64,000 nt of DNA from Aeriscardovia sp. (lineage in GTDB: Bacteria > Actinomycetota > Actinomycetes > Actinomycetales > Bifidobacteriaceae), in assembly GCA_017632945.1 (NCBI GenBank), contig JAGBQH010000012.1:124001-188000 (forward strand), written 5' to 3'. Shown here in pieces: positions 19,102 to 28,523 of this stretch; position 1 is the first letter of the stretch; each line of letters opens with the position of its first letter. A model generated the notes under the pieces. It worked only from the letters and a program-made list of their open reading frames with translations, was not told the DNA's origin and made no database searches. The translations under genes were made by a program, and so were the position numbers.

Positions 19102-20108
19102 GAGCGCTCTTTCCACTTCTCCACGTCAATTCTCCTGGGGCCTGCCTGCCAGGCCTGCCAGGCGGAAGAAATGATGTCTTCCAGGCTCTTTTCGCTATGC
19201 CAGCCCATGACCCTTCCTATCAGCTCGGCGTTGCCTATAAGCATTGGGGGATCGCCTGGGCGCCTTGCTTCGATCTTTTCTTCAAAATTAATTCCCGTCG
19301 TCCTCTTTATGGCCTCTATTATCTCCTTTACAGAAGTCCCTTTTCCGGTCCCCACGTTAAAGGCGGAGTATTCTTTCTTCCCTTCCCCTTCGAGGTATTC
19401 GAGCGCGCATACGTGGGCGCGGGCAAGGTCCTGGACATGTATATAGTCTCTTACGCAGGTCCCGTCGGGAGTAGGGTAGTCGTCTCCAAAAATCACGGGG
19501 GCCTTAAATTCGGAGAGGCGCTTAAAGACTATAGGGATGAGGTTTAAGGTGGAGGGATCTGCAAGATCGGGGCCCTCGCATCCTGCCACGTTAAAGTAGC
19601 GCAGAGCGCAGAAATTTATCCCAAACGCCTTAGCCACCGCATTTCCCATCCACTCCCCAAAAAGCTTTGTTTGGCCGTATGGGTTGATGGGCACCATTTC
19701 TACCCCAAATTCCGGCACTATATCTACCGGGGGCTCACCGTAAACGGCGGCTGAAGATGAAAAGATCATATTTTTCACCCCGCCGTCTTTCATGGCTTCA
19801 ATTACGTTTAAAAATCCGCCGACGTTTTGCCTGTAGTAGAAAATGGGCTTTTCTACGCTCTCTCCCACCTGCTTTCTAGCGGCGCAGTGGATTACGGCCT
19901 TGACGGAGCACTCCTGCATAATCCTTTGCAGCTCCTGCTTGGCCTCCGGAGAGCAGATGTCCATCTTGTAAAACCTGGAGCCCTCGGCCCTCTTTTCATC
20001 TCCGTAACTTAGATCGTCTACTATTACGGTTTCCTCTCCCTTTTCTTTCAGGGATCGGACGATGTGGGAGCCTATGTATCCGCAGCCTCCAGTAACCAAA
20101 ACGCTCAT
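19098..20108 (-). CDS. galE: UDP-glucose 4-epimerase
   Basis: A 336-residue extended short-chain dehydrogenase. The NAD-binding GGCGYIGSH is at 7-15, the catalytic S-S-S near 117-119, and the Y-x-x-x-K pair at Y144/K148. It interconverts UDP-glucose and UDP-galactose for the Leloir pathway and glycan synthesis. Its start overlaps the rph stop in an ATGA, so the two genes are coupled. Confidence 0.93.
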   Translation of the reverse strand: MSVLVTGGCGYIGSHIVRSLKEKGEETVIVDDLSYGDEKRAEGSRFYKMDICSPEAKQELQRIMQECSVKAVIHCAARKQVGESVEKPIFYYRQNVGGFLNVIEAMKDGGVKNMIFSSSAAVYGEPPVDIVPEFGVEMVPINPYGQTKLFGEWMGNAVAKAFGINFCALRYFNVAGCEGPDLADPSTLNLIPIVFKRLSEFKAPVIFGDDYPTPDGTCVRDYIHVQDLARAHVCALEYLEGEGKKEYSAFNVGTGKGTSVKEIIEAIKRTTGINFEEKIEARRPGDPPMLIGNAELIGRVMGWHSEKSLEDIISSAWQAWQAGPRRIDVEKWKERS

Positions 20109-20833
20109 GCCAGCGCCTCTCTTTGCTTGATTTGCAGTTCTTTATTTCCCTTGGATGCCAGATCGAGGAGGAAGGAAAGCTGGGAAGAAGAGAAGGGGGA
20201 CCTTTCCCCGGTTCCCTGAATCTCTACAAACTCTCCCGACTCCGTCTGGACCACGTTCATATCCGTAGAGGCCTTGCAGTCTTCTGCATATGGCAAATCC
20301 AGAACTTCTGCTCCCTCTACTATCCCTACCGACACGGCAGAAATCTGGTGCTTTATAAAGTCTTTGGCCACCCTGCCGTTTTTCAGGGCCCATTGCGCAG
20401 CTTCCTTGAGGGCGATCCAGCCTCCTGTAATCGATGCCGTCCGGGTCCCCCCGTCCGCCTGCAGGACGTCGCAGTCGATATACACCGCGCACTCTCCCAT
20501 GGCTTCAAAATCCACCGCCATGCGAAGGGATCTACCTATAAGCCGGCTTATCTCCTGGCTTCTGGAATTTTTCCCGCCTTCCCTGGAGTTTCGGGTGCCG
20601 GTGGCCCTGGGGATCATGGCGTATTCGGCCGTCACCCAGCCCAGGCCGCTTCCGGCCCTCCATGAGGGCACCTGATCTTCCCATGAAGCCGTGCACAACA
20701 CCCTGGTACCTCCGCACTCTATCAGCACAGATCCCTCGGGGTTGCTCGTCCAGTGCGGGTATACCCTGCACTGTCTCAGTTCGTCAAATTCCCTGCCATC
20801 GGGTCTTTGAAAGTCTGATTTTATGCTGTCCAC
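20105..20833 (-). CDS. rph: Ribonuclease PH
   Basis: A 242-residue phosphorolytic 3'-5' exoribonuclease that trims tRNA 3' ends. The R-P-D-G-R-E start, the G-x-G-W-V-T-A-E-Y region, S-R-E-G and the conserved C-D-V-L-Q-A-D-G-G-T-R-T-A-S-I-T-G core (about residues 125-141) are all present. The start is GTG at 20833, a few residues upstream of the usual family start, without a clear Shine-Dalgarno. Confidence 0.95.
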   Translation of the reverse strand: MDSIKSDFQRPDGREFDELRQCRVYPHWTSNPEGSVLIECGGTRVLCTASWEDQVPSWRAGSGLGWVTAEYAMIPRATGTRNSREGGKNSRSQEISRLIGRSLRMAVDFEAMGECAVYIDCDVLQADGGTRTASITGGWIALKEAAQWALKNGRVAKDFIKHQISAVSVGIVEGAEVLDLPYAEDCKASTDMNVVQTESGEFVEIQGTGERSPFSSSQLSFLLDLASKGNKELQIKQREALA

Positions 20834-20892
20834 AAAATCAGTCTATAAAATGCGAAACCAAATAATCTTAAAATTTCATGTATACTTATGGA

Positions 20893-21606
20893 ATGACGCG
20901 GAAAATCTTAATAGCGATCTTTGAATTCCTCGTGGCTCTTTTTGCCTTGGGAGGCATCTCCCAGGGGTATGTCGGAGGGCAGTGGGAAGAATTTTGTTAC
21001 TTCACCTTCCAAAGCAACCTTGCGATTGCAATCGTGTTCATCTGGGAAGGAATTTCCACTTTAACTGAAGGCTACAGGCCATGGCCGTGGCTTAAGGGAA
21101 TAGTGACTTTGTGCATAATCATCACGGGAGTTGTGGCCAATACCCTCCTCCCGGCCCCCGATTACGCCACGGAGTGGAAGGCATTCGGCTTCATTCCAAA
21201 CACAGCCCTCGTGCATATAACGGTTCCAATCATGGCTACACTAGATTTCCTCCTCTTTGAGCGCCATAAGCGTTATAAGTGGTGGTACCCGCTCACCTGG
21301 CCCCTTTACGCTTACTGCTGGTTCGCCTTCATCCTGATAAGGGCGGCCATTTGGCCCAACGCTGGAGTAGACCCCGGAAGCCACAACCCCTATCCCTACT
21401 GGTTTGTGGATATCCCCAAGATCGGATGGGGCGAAATGGGCAAAATGATTATTTACTTTACGATAGGCTTCCTTATTTTGGGCTATATCCTTTACGGCCT
21501 GGACAAAGCCCTTCCCCGCTACTCTGCAATTTCCACCATCCCCAAGGAGGAGAGGCGGAAGCTAAACGCTGAAAGAAAGGCCAAAGAACAAGAGGCCATA
21601 GGCTAA
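20893..21606 (+). CDS. Pr6Pr-like six-helix membrane protein
   Basis: About 237 residues with six predicted membrane helices. A short W-x-x-F-x-Y-F-T-F-Q-S-N motif follows the first loop, as in the actinobacterial Pr6Pr membrane family. Function is unknown. The ATG at 20893 keeps the basic T-R-K start; an in-frame ATG at 20878 is also possible. Neither has a strong ribosome-binding site. A terminator follows, so the gene is probably transcribed alone. Confidence 0.6.
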   Translation: MTRKILIAIFEFLVALFALGGISQGYVGGQWEEFCYFTFQSNLAIAIVFIWEGISTLTEGYRPWPWLKGIVTLCIIITGVVANTLLPAPDYATEWKAFGFIPNTALVHITVPIMATLDFLLFERHKRYKWWYPLTWPLYAYCWFAFILIRAAIWPNAGVDPGSHNPYPYWFVDIPKIGWGEMGKMIIYFTIGFLILGYILYGLDKALPRYSAISTIPKEERRKLNAERKAKEQEAIG

Positions 21607-21627
21607 AAAATATTCAGTACGGCTACG

Positions 21628-21666
21628 AAAGTTTTGCGATAATCTCTATTGCAAAACTTTTTTTTA
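21628..21666 (+). terminator. Terminator after the Pr6Pr-like gene
   Basis: A 10-bp perfect stem AAAGTTTTGC/GCAAAACTTT, 13-nt loop, followed by a run of T. It overlaps upstream in-frame codons of pncB, which argues for the later pncB start. Confidence 0.8.
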
Positions 21667-21681
21667 TTTGGACGGGAAATT

Positions 21682-23010
21682 ATGGAGTCGACGGCATTTT
21701 TAACCGACATGTACGAGTACAGCATGCTAAACGACGCCCTGTCTGACGGATCGGCGTTTAGAAAGTGCGTATTTGAGGTATACACCCGAAGCCTGGGCCC
21801 GGGCCGAAGGTACGGCGTGTTTGCAGGACTGGGCAGGTTGCTGTCGGCGTTGAAGGATATGAAGCCCACGGGAAAAGAGCTGGAATTTCTGCTTTCACAA
21901 AAAATCATTTCGGAAAAAACGGCAAAGTGGCTGGAGGGCTTCCGCTTCACGGGAACTTTGCGTTCCTTTTTGGAGGGAGACATTTATTTCCCCCTCTCTC
22001 CGGTAATGCAGGTGGAATCCAGTTATGCAGAAGGTCTGCTTTTAGAGACCCTTTCCCTGTCTATATTGAATTACGATTCGGCCGTGGCAAGCGCGGCGTG
22101 CAGGATGAGCCACGTAAACCCCAAAAGGCCGTGTTACGAAATGGGAAGCAGAAGGATGAACGAGTGGGCGGCGGTGGCCGCCGCCAGGGCTGCGATAGTT
22201 GGAGGTTTTGAAGGGACGTCCAATATGGAGGCAGGGCTTCTCTACGGCATTCCGCTTATAGGAACCAGCGCCCACAGTTTTACCCTCGTGCACGACTCGG
22301 AAAAGCAGGCCTTTGAAGCGCAGTTTAAAAACAATAAGGATTCCACTGTCCTTGTGGATACCTTTGACGTCAAAAAGGCGATAGCCTCTGCCGTAAAGAT
22401 CGCAGGAGGGGACCTTAAAGGGGTGAGGATAGACTCGGGAGACCTGGGTTCCCTTGCAAGGGAGGTGAGGGCCGAGCTCGACGCTCTTGGCGCATCTTCC
22501 ACCAAGATTACAGTCACAGGAGACCTTGACGAGTACGCCCTGCTTTCTTTAAATTCCGCGCCCGTTGACGCCTGCGGCATAGGCACAAGGCTGGTCACGG
22601 GTTCAGGCATCCCCACAAGCCAGATGGTCTACAAGCTCGTTGAAAGGGAAGACAAAAATGGGAAAATGCAGCCCGTTTCAAAAAAGAGCGCAGGGAAAAG
22701 TACGTACCCTTACGCCAAGTCCGTCTACAGATCCATGAAAGACGGAAAGTACCTAGAAGAGATCGTGGTGATGGGCAGCTCGGAGTGCAAAGAAAAGTGG
22801 GAAAAATCCCATATGGAAAAAGACAACCTCGTCCCCATGCTCCACATCGTGGCAAAAGAAGGGAAGCCCAAAGAGGAGCTGTGCGGCAAAGAAGGCCTTT
22901 TAAGGGCGAGGGGCAGGTGCAAAGAGGAAATTAAGAAGTTCCCCGCCCAGATTCTCTCCCTTTCCCCGGGAGAACCCGTGATCGAGACCCAAATGCTTCG
23001 GGCGCGTTAA
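21682..23010 (+). CDS. pncB: Nicotinate phosphoribosyltransferase
   Basis: A 442-residue NAD salvage enzyme (nicotinate + PRPP + ATP to nicotinate mononucleotide). Family signatures include the F-L-T-D-M-Y-E-Y start, E-M-G-S-R-R-M-N-E, the H-S-F-T-L-V-H region and the phosphate-binding R-I-D-S-G-D-L. The ATG at 21682 was chosen over one at 21649 because the earlier one sits inside the upstream terminator, while 21682 matches the family's N-terminus and has GGACGGGAAA before it. It converges with DUF3039 through a 4-nt stop overlap. Confidence 0.93.
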   Translation: MESTAFLTDMYEYSMLNDALSDGSAFRKCVFEVYTRSLGPGRRYGVFAGLGRLLSALKDMKPTGKELEFLLSQKIISEKTAKWLEGFRFTGTLRSFLEGDIYFPLSPVMQVESSYAEGLLLETLSLSILNYDSAVASAACRMSHVNPKRPCYEMGSRRMNEWAAVAAARAAIVGGFEGTSNMEAGLLYGIPLIGTSAHSFTLVHDSEKQAFEAQFKNNKDSTVLVDTFDVKKAIASAVKIAGGDLKGVRIDSGDLGSLAREVRAELDALGASSTKITVTGDLDEYALLSLNSAPVDACGIGTRLVTGSGIPTSQMVYKLVEREDKNGKMQPVSKKSAGKSTYPYAKSVYRSMKDGKYLEEIVVMGSSECKEKWEKSHMEKDNLVPMLHIVAKEGKPKEELCGKEGLLRARGRCKEEIKKFPAQILSLSPGEPVIETQMLRAR

Positions 23011-23273
23011 TTTTGCGGGCCCGAAGAGAGGGAATTGTAGATTCTTTGGCACTCGGGGCAGATGGGCCCTCCCCGGTAGGGCTTTGGAATCCATATCTTT
23101 CCGCACAGCGCCACCACGGGCTTTCCGGATTTCGCTTTTTCCAGTTCTTCTTTTGAGACGTAGTGGGCGAACTTTTCGGAAGCAAAATCCCCGCTAGTGG
23201 CACTGTCTTCTTCGGTCTGTGTTTTAGATTCCTCTTTTACCGCAGTAGAGGGAGCTTTATCAGTTGTCATCAT
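23007..23273 (-). CDS. DUF3039 protein
   Basis: An 88-residue actinobacterial protein of unknown function. The N-terminal 30 residues are polar and disordered. The conserved part has F-A-H-Y-V, then a C-G-K ... C-P-E-C arrangement with P-K-P-Y-R-G-G-P, suggesting a small metal-binding fold. It is divergent from the coiled-coil gene at 23339. Confidence 0.8.
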   Translation of the reverse strand: MMTTDKAPSTAVKEESKTQTEEDSATSGDFASEKFAHYVSKEELEKAKSGKPVVALCGKIWIPKPYRGGPICPECQRIYNSLSSGPQN

Positions 23274-23338
23274 GATTTGATCTTAGGGGAAAATTATAAA
23301 ATAGGTGTAGCTTTATCCTTAAGTTCAGGCAGGAATCG

Positions 23339-23914
23339 ATGGCAGAAGAGCAGCCGGGCGAATTTAAAGATGTTTTCTCGCCTATAGACAAAATGTATAA
23401 AATCCTAGCGGATGCCAGAAGCGGGTTTATGGATCAAGATCTCGTGAAAGTAAGCCGATCTTCTTTGGAAAACCTGCTAGACGAATTAAAGCAGGCCCTG
23501 CCCACCCAACTTAAAAGCGCCGTAGAACTTATGAGGAACGCCGATGCCCAAATGAGCCAGGCAATGGCGGAGGCCCAAAAGACCACGAGGAAAGCGGAAG
23601 TGCAGGCAGAGAGAATAGTGGCGGAGGCCCAAAAGAGGGCAGACTACATTTCCAGCAATGACAACATCGTGAAAATCGCTTCCCAAAAGGCCGATGCCCT
23701 GATGGCGGAGGCCAAGGAAAGAAGCGCGAGAATAGTGGCGGAGGCCCAAAAGAGGGCAGAGGAGCTTAGGGCGTCTTCACAACGTTGGTGCCTGGAGAAT
23801 CTCCAGAGCCTTGTAGAAACCCTAAAGAAGTTGGAATCTACGACTCAGGGGGGAATTGAAAACATAAAATTCAAGCAAAAACAGAATATAAATCAAAAAA
23901 ACGGAGGCAAATGA
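23339..23914 (+). CDS. DivIVA-like coiled-coil protein upstream of yceD-rpmF
   Basis: A 191-residue protein, mostly helical. Residues about 30-60 resemble the DivIVA-type start, and 65-150 are a long Ala/Glu/Arg-rich coiled coil with A-E-A-Q-K repeats. Similar proteins precede yceD-rpmF-rnc in actinobacteria. A role in polar growth or the cell envelope is inferred only from resemblance. The segment R-I-V-A-E-A-Q-K-R-A occurs twice, encoded by a 33-bp perfect DNA repeat. The stop overlaps the yceD start by 4 nt (ATGA). Confidence 0.7.
   Translation: MAEEQPGEFKDVFSPIDKMYKILADARSGFMDQDLVKVSRSSLENLLDELKQALPTQLKSAVELMRNADAQMSQAMAEAQKTTRKAEVQAERIVAEAQKRADYISSNDNIVKIASQKADALMAEAKERSARIVAEAQKRAEELRASSQRWCLENLQSLVETLKKLESTTQGGIENIKFKQKQNINQKNGGK
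23611..23760 (+). repeat. 33-bp perfect direct repeat within the coiled-coil gene
   Basis: Copies at 23611-23643 and 23728-23760 are identical and 117 nt (39 codons) apart, so recombination between them would delete or add 39 codons in frame. Confidence 0.85.
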
Positions 23915-24462
23915 AAAACGAGTATAAAGTGCCGGTAGCGGCGCTGCTTAGAAATCCGGGGTCCCGTCAGGAAGTGGATCTTGAAGTGAAGGCCCCTTCG
24001 GGGATTGGAGATTCTTTTTACGGAGTTAGGCAGGGAAGCCCGGTACGTTTAAAAGCCACCCTTTCTTCCATGAGATCTGGCCTTGAAGCGAAGGGAGAAA
24101 TCTTTGCGACCGAAGAGGGGAAATGCTCCCGCTGCCTTAAAGATATAAAGAGGCCGGTTAAAGTGGAGTTTTCAGCCTTCATGCCCCTTGAAAAGGAAAT
24201 GAAAGAAGACTCGCCCATGAGTTACCAGATAGACGAAGACGGAATATACCCCCTCTGTGGAGACTTCGCCGATTTTGAAGGCCTGATTAGAGACGAGCTC
24301 ACCCTTCAGCTTTCCATGATCCGGCTCTGCAGGCCCGACTGCAAAGGGCTTTGCCAAAAGTGCGGAGCGGATCTGAATGAAGTTAAAAACCACTCCCACG
24401 AACGCGAAGTGGATCCGAGATTTAAGAAATTGGCCGAACTGAAAGAACAAATGACAAAGTAG
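23911..24462 (+). CDS. yceD: YceD/DUF177 family protein
   Basis: A 183-residue protein of the DUF177 family, linked by conserved context and by plant and bacterial studies to 23S rRNA/ribosome assembly. It contains C-S-R-C-L near residue 71, F-S-A-F-M, and a distal C-R-P-D-C-K-G-L-C-x-x-C-G cluster near 148-157 that probably binds zinc. It sits immediately before rpmF, as in most bacteria, and overlaps the upstream gene by 4 nt. Confidence 0.88.
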   Translation: MKNEYKVPVAALLRNPGSRQEVDLEVKAPSGIGDSFYGVRQGSPVRLKATLSSMRSGLEAKGEIFATEEGKCSRCLKDIKRPVKVEFSAFMPLEKEMKEDSPMSYQIDEDGIYPLCGDFADFEGLIRDELTLQLSMIRLCRPDCKGLCQKCGADLNEVKNHSHEREVDPRFKKLAELKEQMTK

Positions 24463-24515
24463 GGCTTTAGAATTACAATCTGAAAAGTAAGTCCGAAGAA
24501 ATTAAAGGAGTCAGA

Positions 24516-24704
24516 ATGGCGCTGCCCAAGTATAAGACCTCGCGTGCCAATATCCACACCCGCAGATCTGCATGGAAAGCAGATGCTACGACAACTGATA
24601 AATGCCCCAACTGCGGCAGGCCCACCCTTCAGCATGCGGCTTGCCCCTTCTGCGGCTATTGGCGCGGCAAAACTTACAAGGAAGCCATCAAGTACAAAAA
24701 GTAG
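24516..24704 (+). CDS. rpmF: 50S ribosomal protein L32
   Basis: A 62-residue L32 with the conserved M-A-L-P-K-Y-K-T-S start and a zinc ribbon C-P-N-C ... C-P-F-C, so it is the zinc-binding (C+) form. AAAGGAG precedes the ATG. Confidence 0.97.
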   Translation: MALPKYKTSRANIHTRRSAWKADATTTDKCPNCGRPTLQHAACPFCGYWRGKTYKEAIKYKK

Positions 24705-24722
24705 GAGTAGAGCTTCTTTGCC

Positions 24723-24753
24723 GCCACTCTCAAAGAGGGTGGCATAATTTTTA
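24723..24753 (+). terminator. Hairpin between rpmF and rnc (terminator or attenuator)
   Basis: Nine-bp stem GCCACTCTC/GAGGGTGGC (one G-U pair), AAA loop, followed by ATAATTTTTA. It probably reduces read-through into rnc. Confidence 0.65.
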
Positions 24754-24771
24754 TCTTCAGGAGGGCGGCCG

Positions 24772-25563
24772 ATGGCCCACAGCGTCAACAGGCAAAGCCG
24801 GGAGAAAGAGGGCGAAGTAGCCAGGCCCGTTGAAACTTTAAGGCTCTGGAGGCGCACCCTTGAGAAGCTGCCCGAGTTAACAGAAAAAATGGGAGTGCAG
24901 ATCCCCCCGAGCCTTCTTATGCGCAGCTTTACCCACCGCTCCTTTTCCCACGAGCACCCCGATGCTCCCAATAACGAGAGGCTGGAGTTTCTGGGAGACT
25001 CCATAATCCAGGCAATATCCACCATTTACCTGTTCAACCGTTTTCCCTCCATGCCCGAAAGGGAGATGAGCTCTCTTAGGAGGGCGGCGGTATGCGAAGA
25101 AGGGCTTGCCAAAATAGCTGTGGAAATGTCTTTAGACAAGTTTCTGCTTTTGGGAAAGGGAGCTAGAAAAGAAGGGGACAGAGAGAGATCTAGCCTTCTT
25201 TGCGACACTTTTGAAGCCCTGGTGGGCGCCGCCTTTGCAAGCGGGGGATGGGAGAGCGCGGAAAAACTTGCGGGGGCCGCGCTCAGAAAAACGATTGACG
25301 ACAACCTAAAAAACCTTGAGGGATCCAACCCCTATATGGATTGGAAGACTTCGCTTCTTGTTTTGGCCCGCTCTATGAATTTGGGCGAGCCTTCTTTTCC
25401 CACTTCGTTTGACGAAGAAAAAGACTGCTTTATAGCAGAGTGCACCCTTCCTTCGGGAAAAGTTTTAGCCGTTGGGAGGGGAAAGAAAAAGAAAACGGCC
25501 CAGGAAAACGCCGCGGAATTGTCTTGCAGGGTTCTTAGGCAAAAAAGCGGCCTGGCCCAGTAA
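24772..25563 (+). CDS. rnc: Ribonuclease III
   Basis: A 263-residue double-strand-specific endoribonuclease for rRNA and mRNA processing. The signature N-E-R-L-E-F-L-G-D-S spans 68-77 and the second metal site D-T-F-E-A-L-V-G is at 145-152. The C-terminal dsRNA-binding domain occupies about 180-258. The N-terminal 40 residues form a family-atypical extension. AGGAGG precedes the ATG. cysS starts 12 nt later. Confidence 0.95.
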   Translation: MAHSVNRQSREKEGEVARPVETLRLWRRTLEKLPELTEKMGVQIPPSLLMRSFTHRSFSHEHPDAPNNERLEFLGDSIIQAISTIYLFNRFPSMPEREMSSLRRAAVCEEGLAKIAVEMSLDKFLLLGKGARKEGDRERSSLLCDTFEALVGAAFASGGWESAEKLAGAALRKTIDDNLKNLEGSNPYMDWKTSLLVLARSMNLGEPSFPTSFDEEKDCFIAECTLPSGKVLAVGRGKKKKTAQENAAELSCRVLRQKSGLAQ

Positions 25564-25574
25564 ATTGGAGGCCC

Positions 25575-27032
25575 ATGGAAAAACAGACCCTTCACCTTTT
25601 CAACTCCCTTTCAAGGAAGGAAGAGGAGTTCGTACCCAAAATTGCCAATAAAGCGGGAGTGTACGTGTGCGGGCCGACCGTGCAAGGGGAGGCCCATATA
25701 GGCCACATGCGCTCGGCCGTAGCTTTCGACATCCTGCGCCGGTGGCTGGAAAAAAGCGGATATGAAGTGAACTTCATAAGAAATGTCACAGACATCGACG
25801 ACAAGATACTGAAAAAGTCGAAGGAAGCCGGAGAAGAGTGGTGGGCCTTGGCCTACGGGTTTGAAAGGAGCTTTGAAAGAGACTACAGGCTTTTAAACGT
25901 CCTTCCCCCCACTTACGAGCCGAGAGCCACGGGGCAAATTCCGGAGATGATAGAGCTCGTAGAAATCCTGCTCAAAAAGGGATACGCCTACTTGGCCCCC
26001 GCTTCAGGGGCGGAGGGCGCAAACGTCTACTTTGACACGGAAAAGTGGGAGGAATACGGCGCCCTCACAAGGCAGGGAAAAGACCCCCTCCCCGAAGAGA
26101 TGGAAGCGGGAGAGGGAAAAAGGCACCCCAGAGACTTTGCCCTCTGGAAAGCCCCCAAGCCCGGCGAACCCTCCTCTGCCTCATGGGACGCCCCATTCGG
26201 AAAGGGGAGGCCCGGATGGCACCTTGAGTGCTCCGCTATGAGCCACAGGTTCCTCGGAGAGGATTTTGACATCCACGGAGGGGGGCTGGATCTCAGGTTC
26301 CCCCACCACGAAAATGAAATGGCTCAGTCTTTGGCCGCAGGCTGGGGCACCGCTTCCTACTGGCTCCACTCCGCCTGGGTCACTCAAAAGGGCGAAAAAA
26401 TGAGCAAATCCTTGGGAAACGGACTTTCCGTGGGGCAGGTCTGCAGCCAGTTTTCCCCCTGGGCCCTTAGGTACGCCCTGGCCTCCGTCCACTACAGGTC
26501 AATGCTCGAGTGGGGAGAAGAGTGCGGCAAAGAGGGAATGGAAGTGGAAAAGAGGGTATTTCGCTTTAAAGAGGAGGCAGAAACCTTCCTCGGAAGGAAA
26601 ATAAGCGAAGAAGAAGCAGAGGCCCTCCCAGTAGAAAGCCTCCCGGAAGACTTCGTGTCATCCATGAATTTGGACTTAAACGTGGGAGGGGCTTTGGCCT
26701 GCGTGTTTGATTTACTTCGCTCCTTAAATTCCTCCATGCGCCTTTCGGGCGAAAAAGAAGAGAGCGAAAGGGGGATTTTGGCCGTCTTTTCCATGCTCTC
26801 CGTCCTCGGCCTCTCCCCGCTCTGTGGGGCTTGGGGCCAAAAAAAGGAAGAAGAAGATCTTTCCTCCCTGGTAGAGGCCCTTATAGAAAAGAGGGAAGAA
26901 GCCCGGAAGGAAAAGGACTTTAAAAAGGCCGATTCCATACGTGACCTTTTGAAGGGGTGCGGCATCGGTTTGGAAGACAAGAAAGGCTCCACCTCCTGGC
27001 GCCGTATAAATACCGATGAGGGGATAAACTAA
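25575..27032 (+). CDS. cysS: Cysteinyl-tRNA synthetase
   Basis: A 485-residue class I synthetase. HIGH is at 41-44, KMSKS at about 275-279, and the zinc-binding C32 near the start; later zinc ligands appear in L-E-C-S-A-M and H-H-E-N-E. The length is normal for bacteria. TTGGAGG precedes the ATG. Confidence 0.96.
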   Translation: MEKQTLHLFNSLSRKEEEFVPKIANKAGVYVCGPTVQGEAHIGHMRSAVAFDILRRWLEKSGYEVNFIRNVTDIDDKILKKSKEAGEEWWALAYGFERSFERDYRLLNVLPPTYEPRATGQIPEMIELVEILLKKGYAYLAPASGAEGANVYFDTEKWEEYGALTRQGKDPLPEEMEAGEGKRHPRDFALWKAPKPGEPSSASWDAPFGKGRPGWHLECSAMSHRFLGEDFDIHGGGLDLRFPHHENEMAQSLAAGWGTASYWLHSAWVTQKGEKMSKSLGNGLSVGQVCSQFSPWALRYALASVHYRSMLEWGEECGKEGMEVEKRVFRFKEEAETFLGRKISEEEAEALPVESLPEDFVSSMNLDLNVGGALACVFDLLRSLNSSMRLSGEKEESERGILAVFSMLSVLGLSPLCGAWGQKKEEEDLSSLVEALIEKREEARKEKDFKKADSIRDLLKGCGIGLEDKKGSTSWRRINTDEGIN

Positions 27033-27037
27033 AATCC

Positions 27038-28522
27038 ATGACCGCTTTCAGTTCTCTTAGCGACAAATTAACAAAAGTCTTTTCCTTCGCCCACTCGAAG
27101 GGAAAGCTGAGCGAAAAAGACATAGATCAGACCGTATCCGGCATTAGGACGGTCCTCTTGGATGCCGACGTCTCGCTTCCCGTGGTTCAAAAGTTCTGCG
27201 ACCAGGTAAAGCAGAAGGCCATGGGATCTGAAGTCTCAAAGTCCTTAAACCCCAGCGAGCAGGTGGTGAAGATCGTCTACGGGGAGCTGGAAAGCGCCCT
27301 GGGGGAAGGGATAGAGAGGCCTCTTCGCTTTTCCAAAGTTCCTCCCACCGTAATAATGCTTTTGGGACTTCAGGGAGCAGGAAAAACCACGCTTGCAGGA
27401 AAGCTCGCCTACTGGTTAAAGCAGACCGGCCATTCTCCCCTTTTGGTGGCAGCCGACCTTCAAAGGGCCGCAGCGGTGGAGCAGGTTTCCAAGGTAGCCA
27501 AGGAAGCGGGAGCCGGAATCTACACCCCCGATCTCAGCGGATTTTTAAGCCGCAAGAACCCGGTCAAGGTTTCAAAAGATGCCCTAGACTACGCCAAAAG
27601 GAAGCTCTATGACGTGGTAATAATCGATACTGCAGGCCGCCTTGCCGTAGACGATTCCCTTATAAAGGAGGCATCTCAGATAAAGAAGGCGGTAAACGCC
27701 AACGAAGTTCTTTTAGTAGTCGATTCCATGATTGGCCAGGACGCCGTGCGCGTGGCCGAAGCCTTCGACAAGGGAGTGGGCTTTACAGGAATCGTCCTTA
27801 CAAAACTGGACGGCGACGCCAGGGGAGGAGCCGCCCTCTCAGTTACGGGAATGACCGGAAAGCCCATCCTCTTTGCTTCCGACGGAGAGAGGCTTAAAGA
27901 CTTTGAAGTCTTCCACCCAGACCGCATGGCCAGCCGGATCCTCGACATGGGAGACACCCTCACCCTTATAGAGCAGGCCGAGAGGGAGTTTGACGAAAAG
28001 AGCGGGGAAGAAGTTGCAAAGAAGATAAAGGCCGGAAGTTTCGGCCTTGACGACTTTGTGAGCTCTTTGGAGCAGATCCGCAAAATGGGCTCTTTAAAGA
28101 AGATGCTCATGATGCTTCCCAGCATGAACCAGTACAGAAACCAGATAGAGGACATGGATGAGAGCAGGCTAGACAGGATCACCGCCATCATTTCTTCCAT
28201 GACCCCCCAGGAAAAAGCCAATCCCGAGATTATCAACGGTTCCAGGCGGTCTAGGATCGCAAAGGGATCCGGAACGAATGTGAGCGAAGTAAATTCCCTT
28301 CTTGCCCGCTTCGCCCAGGCCTCCAAAATGATGAAAAAAATGGGCCCCAATATGGCCGGAGGGCCTATGATGGGAGACTTTGGGATGGGCGCAACTCCGA
28401 GCAGGCCCTCTTCAAAGAAGGGATCTGGCAAGAAAAAGAAATTCAAGTCCGGAAATCCGGCCAAGAGGGAAGAGGAAGAGAGAGCCCTTTTGGAGAGGCT
28501 GAACAATAAAAAACTGGAGTAG
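27038..28522 (+). CDS. ffh: Signal recognition particle protein Ffh
   Basis: A 494-residue SRP GTPase that targets nascent membrane proteins. The N domain is at 1-90. The G domain carries G1 GLQGAGKT at 110-117, the D-T-A-G-R motif, and T-K-L-D. The C-terminal M domain is methionine-rich (M-M-K-K-M, M-G-x-M) with the RNA-binding S-R-R-S-R-I. It lies 5 nt after cysS. Confidence 0.96.
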   Translation: MTAFSSLSDKLTKVFSFAHSKGKLSEKDIDQTVSGIRTVLLDADVSLPVVQKFCDQVKQKAMGSEVSKSLNPSEQVVKIVYGELESALGEGIERPLRFSKVPPTVIMLLGLQGAGKTTLAGKLAYWLKQTGHSPLLVAADLQRAAAVEQVSKVAKEAGAGIYTPDLSGFLSRKNPVKVSKDALDYAKRKLYDVVIIDTAGRLAVDDSLIKEASQIKKAVNANEVLLVVDSMIGQDAVRVAEAFDKGVGFTGIVLTKLDGDARGGAALSVTGMTGKPILFASDGERLKDFEVFHPDRMASRILDMGDTLTLIEQAEREFDEKSGEEVAKKIKAGSFGLDDFVSSLEQIRKMGSLKKMLMMLPSMNQYRNQIEDMDESRLDRITAIISSMTPQEKANPEIINGSRRSRIAKGSGTNVSEVNSLLARFAQASKMMKKMGPNMAGGPMMGDFGMGATPSRPSSKKGSGKKKKFKSGNPAKREEEERALLERLNNKKLE

Positions 28523-28523
28523 G

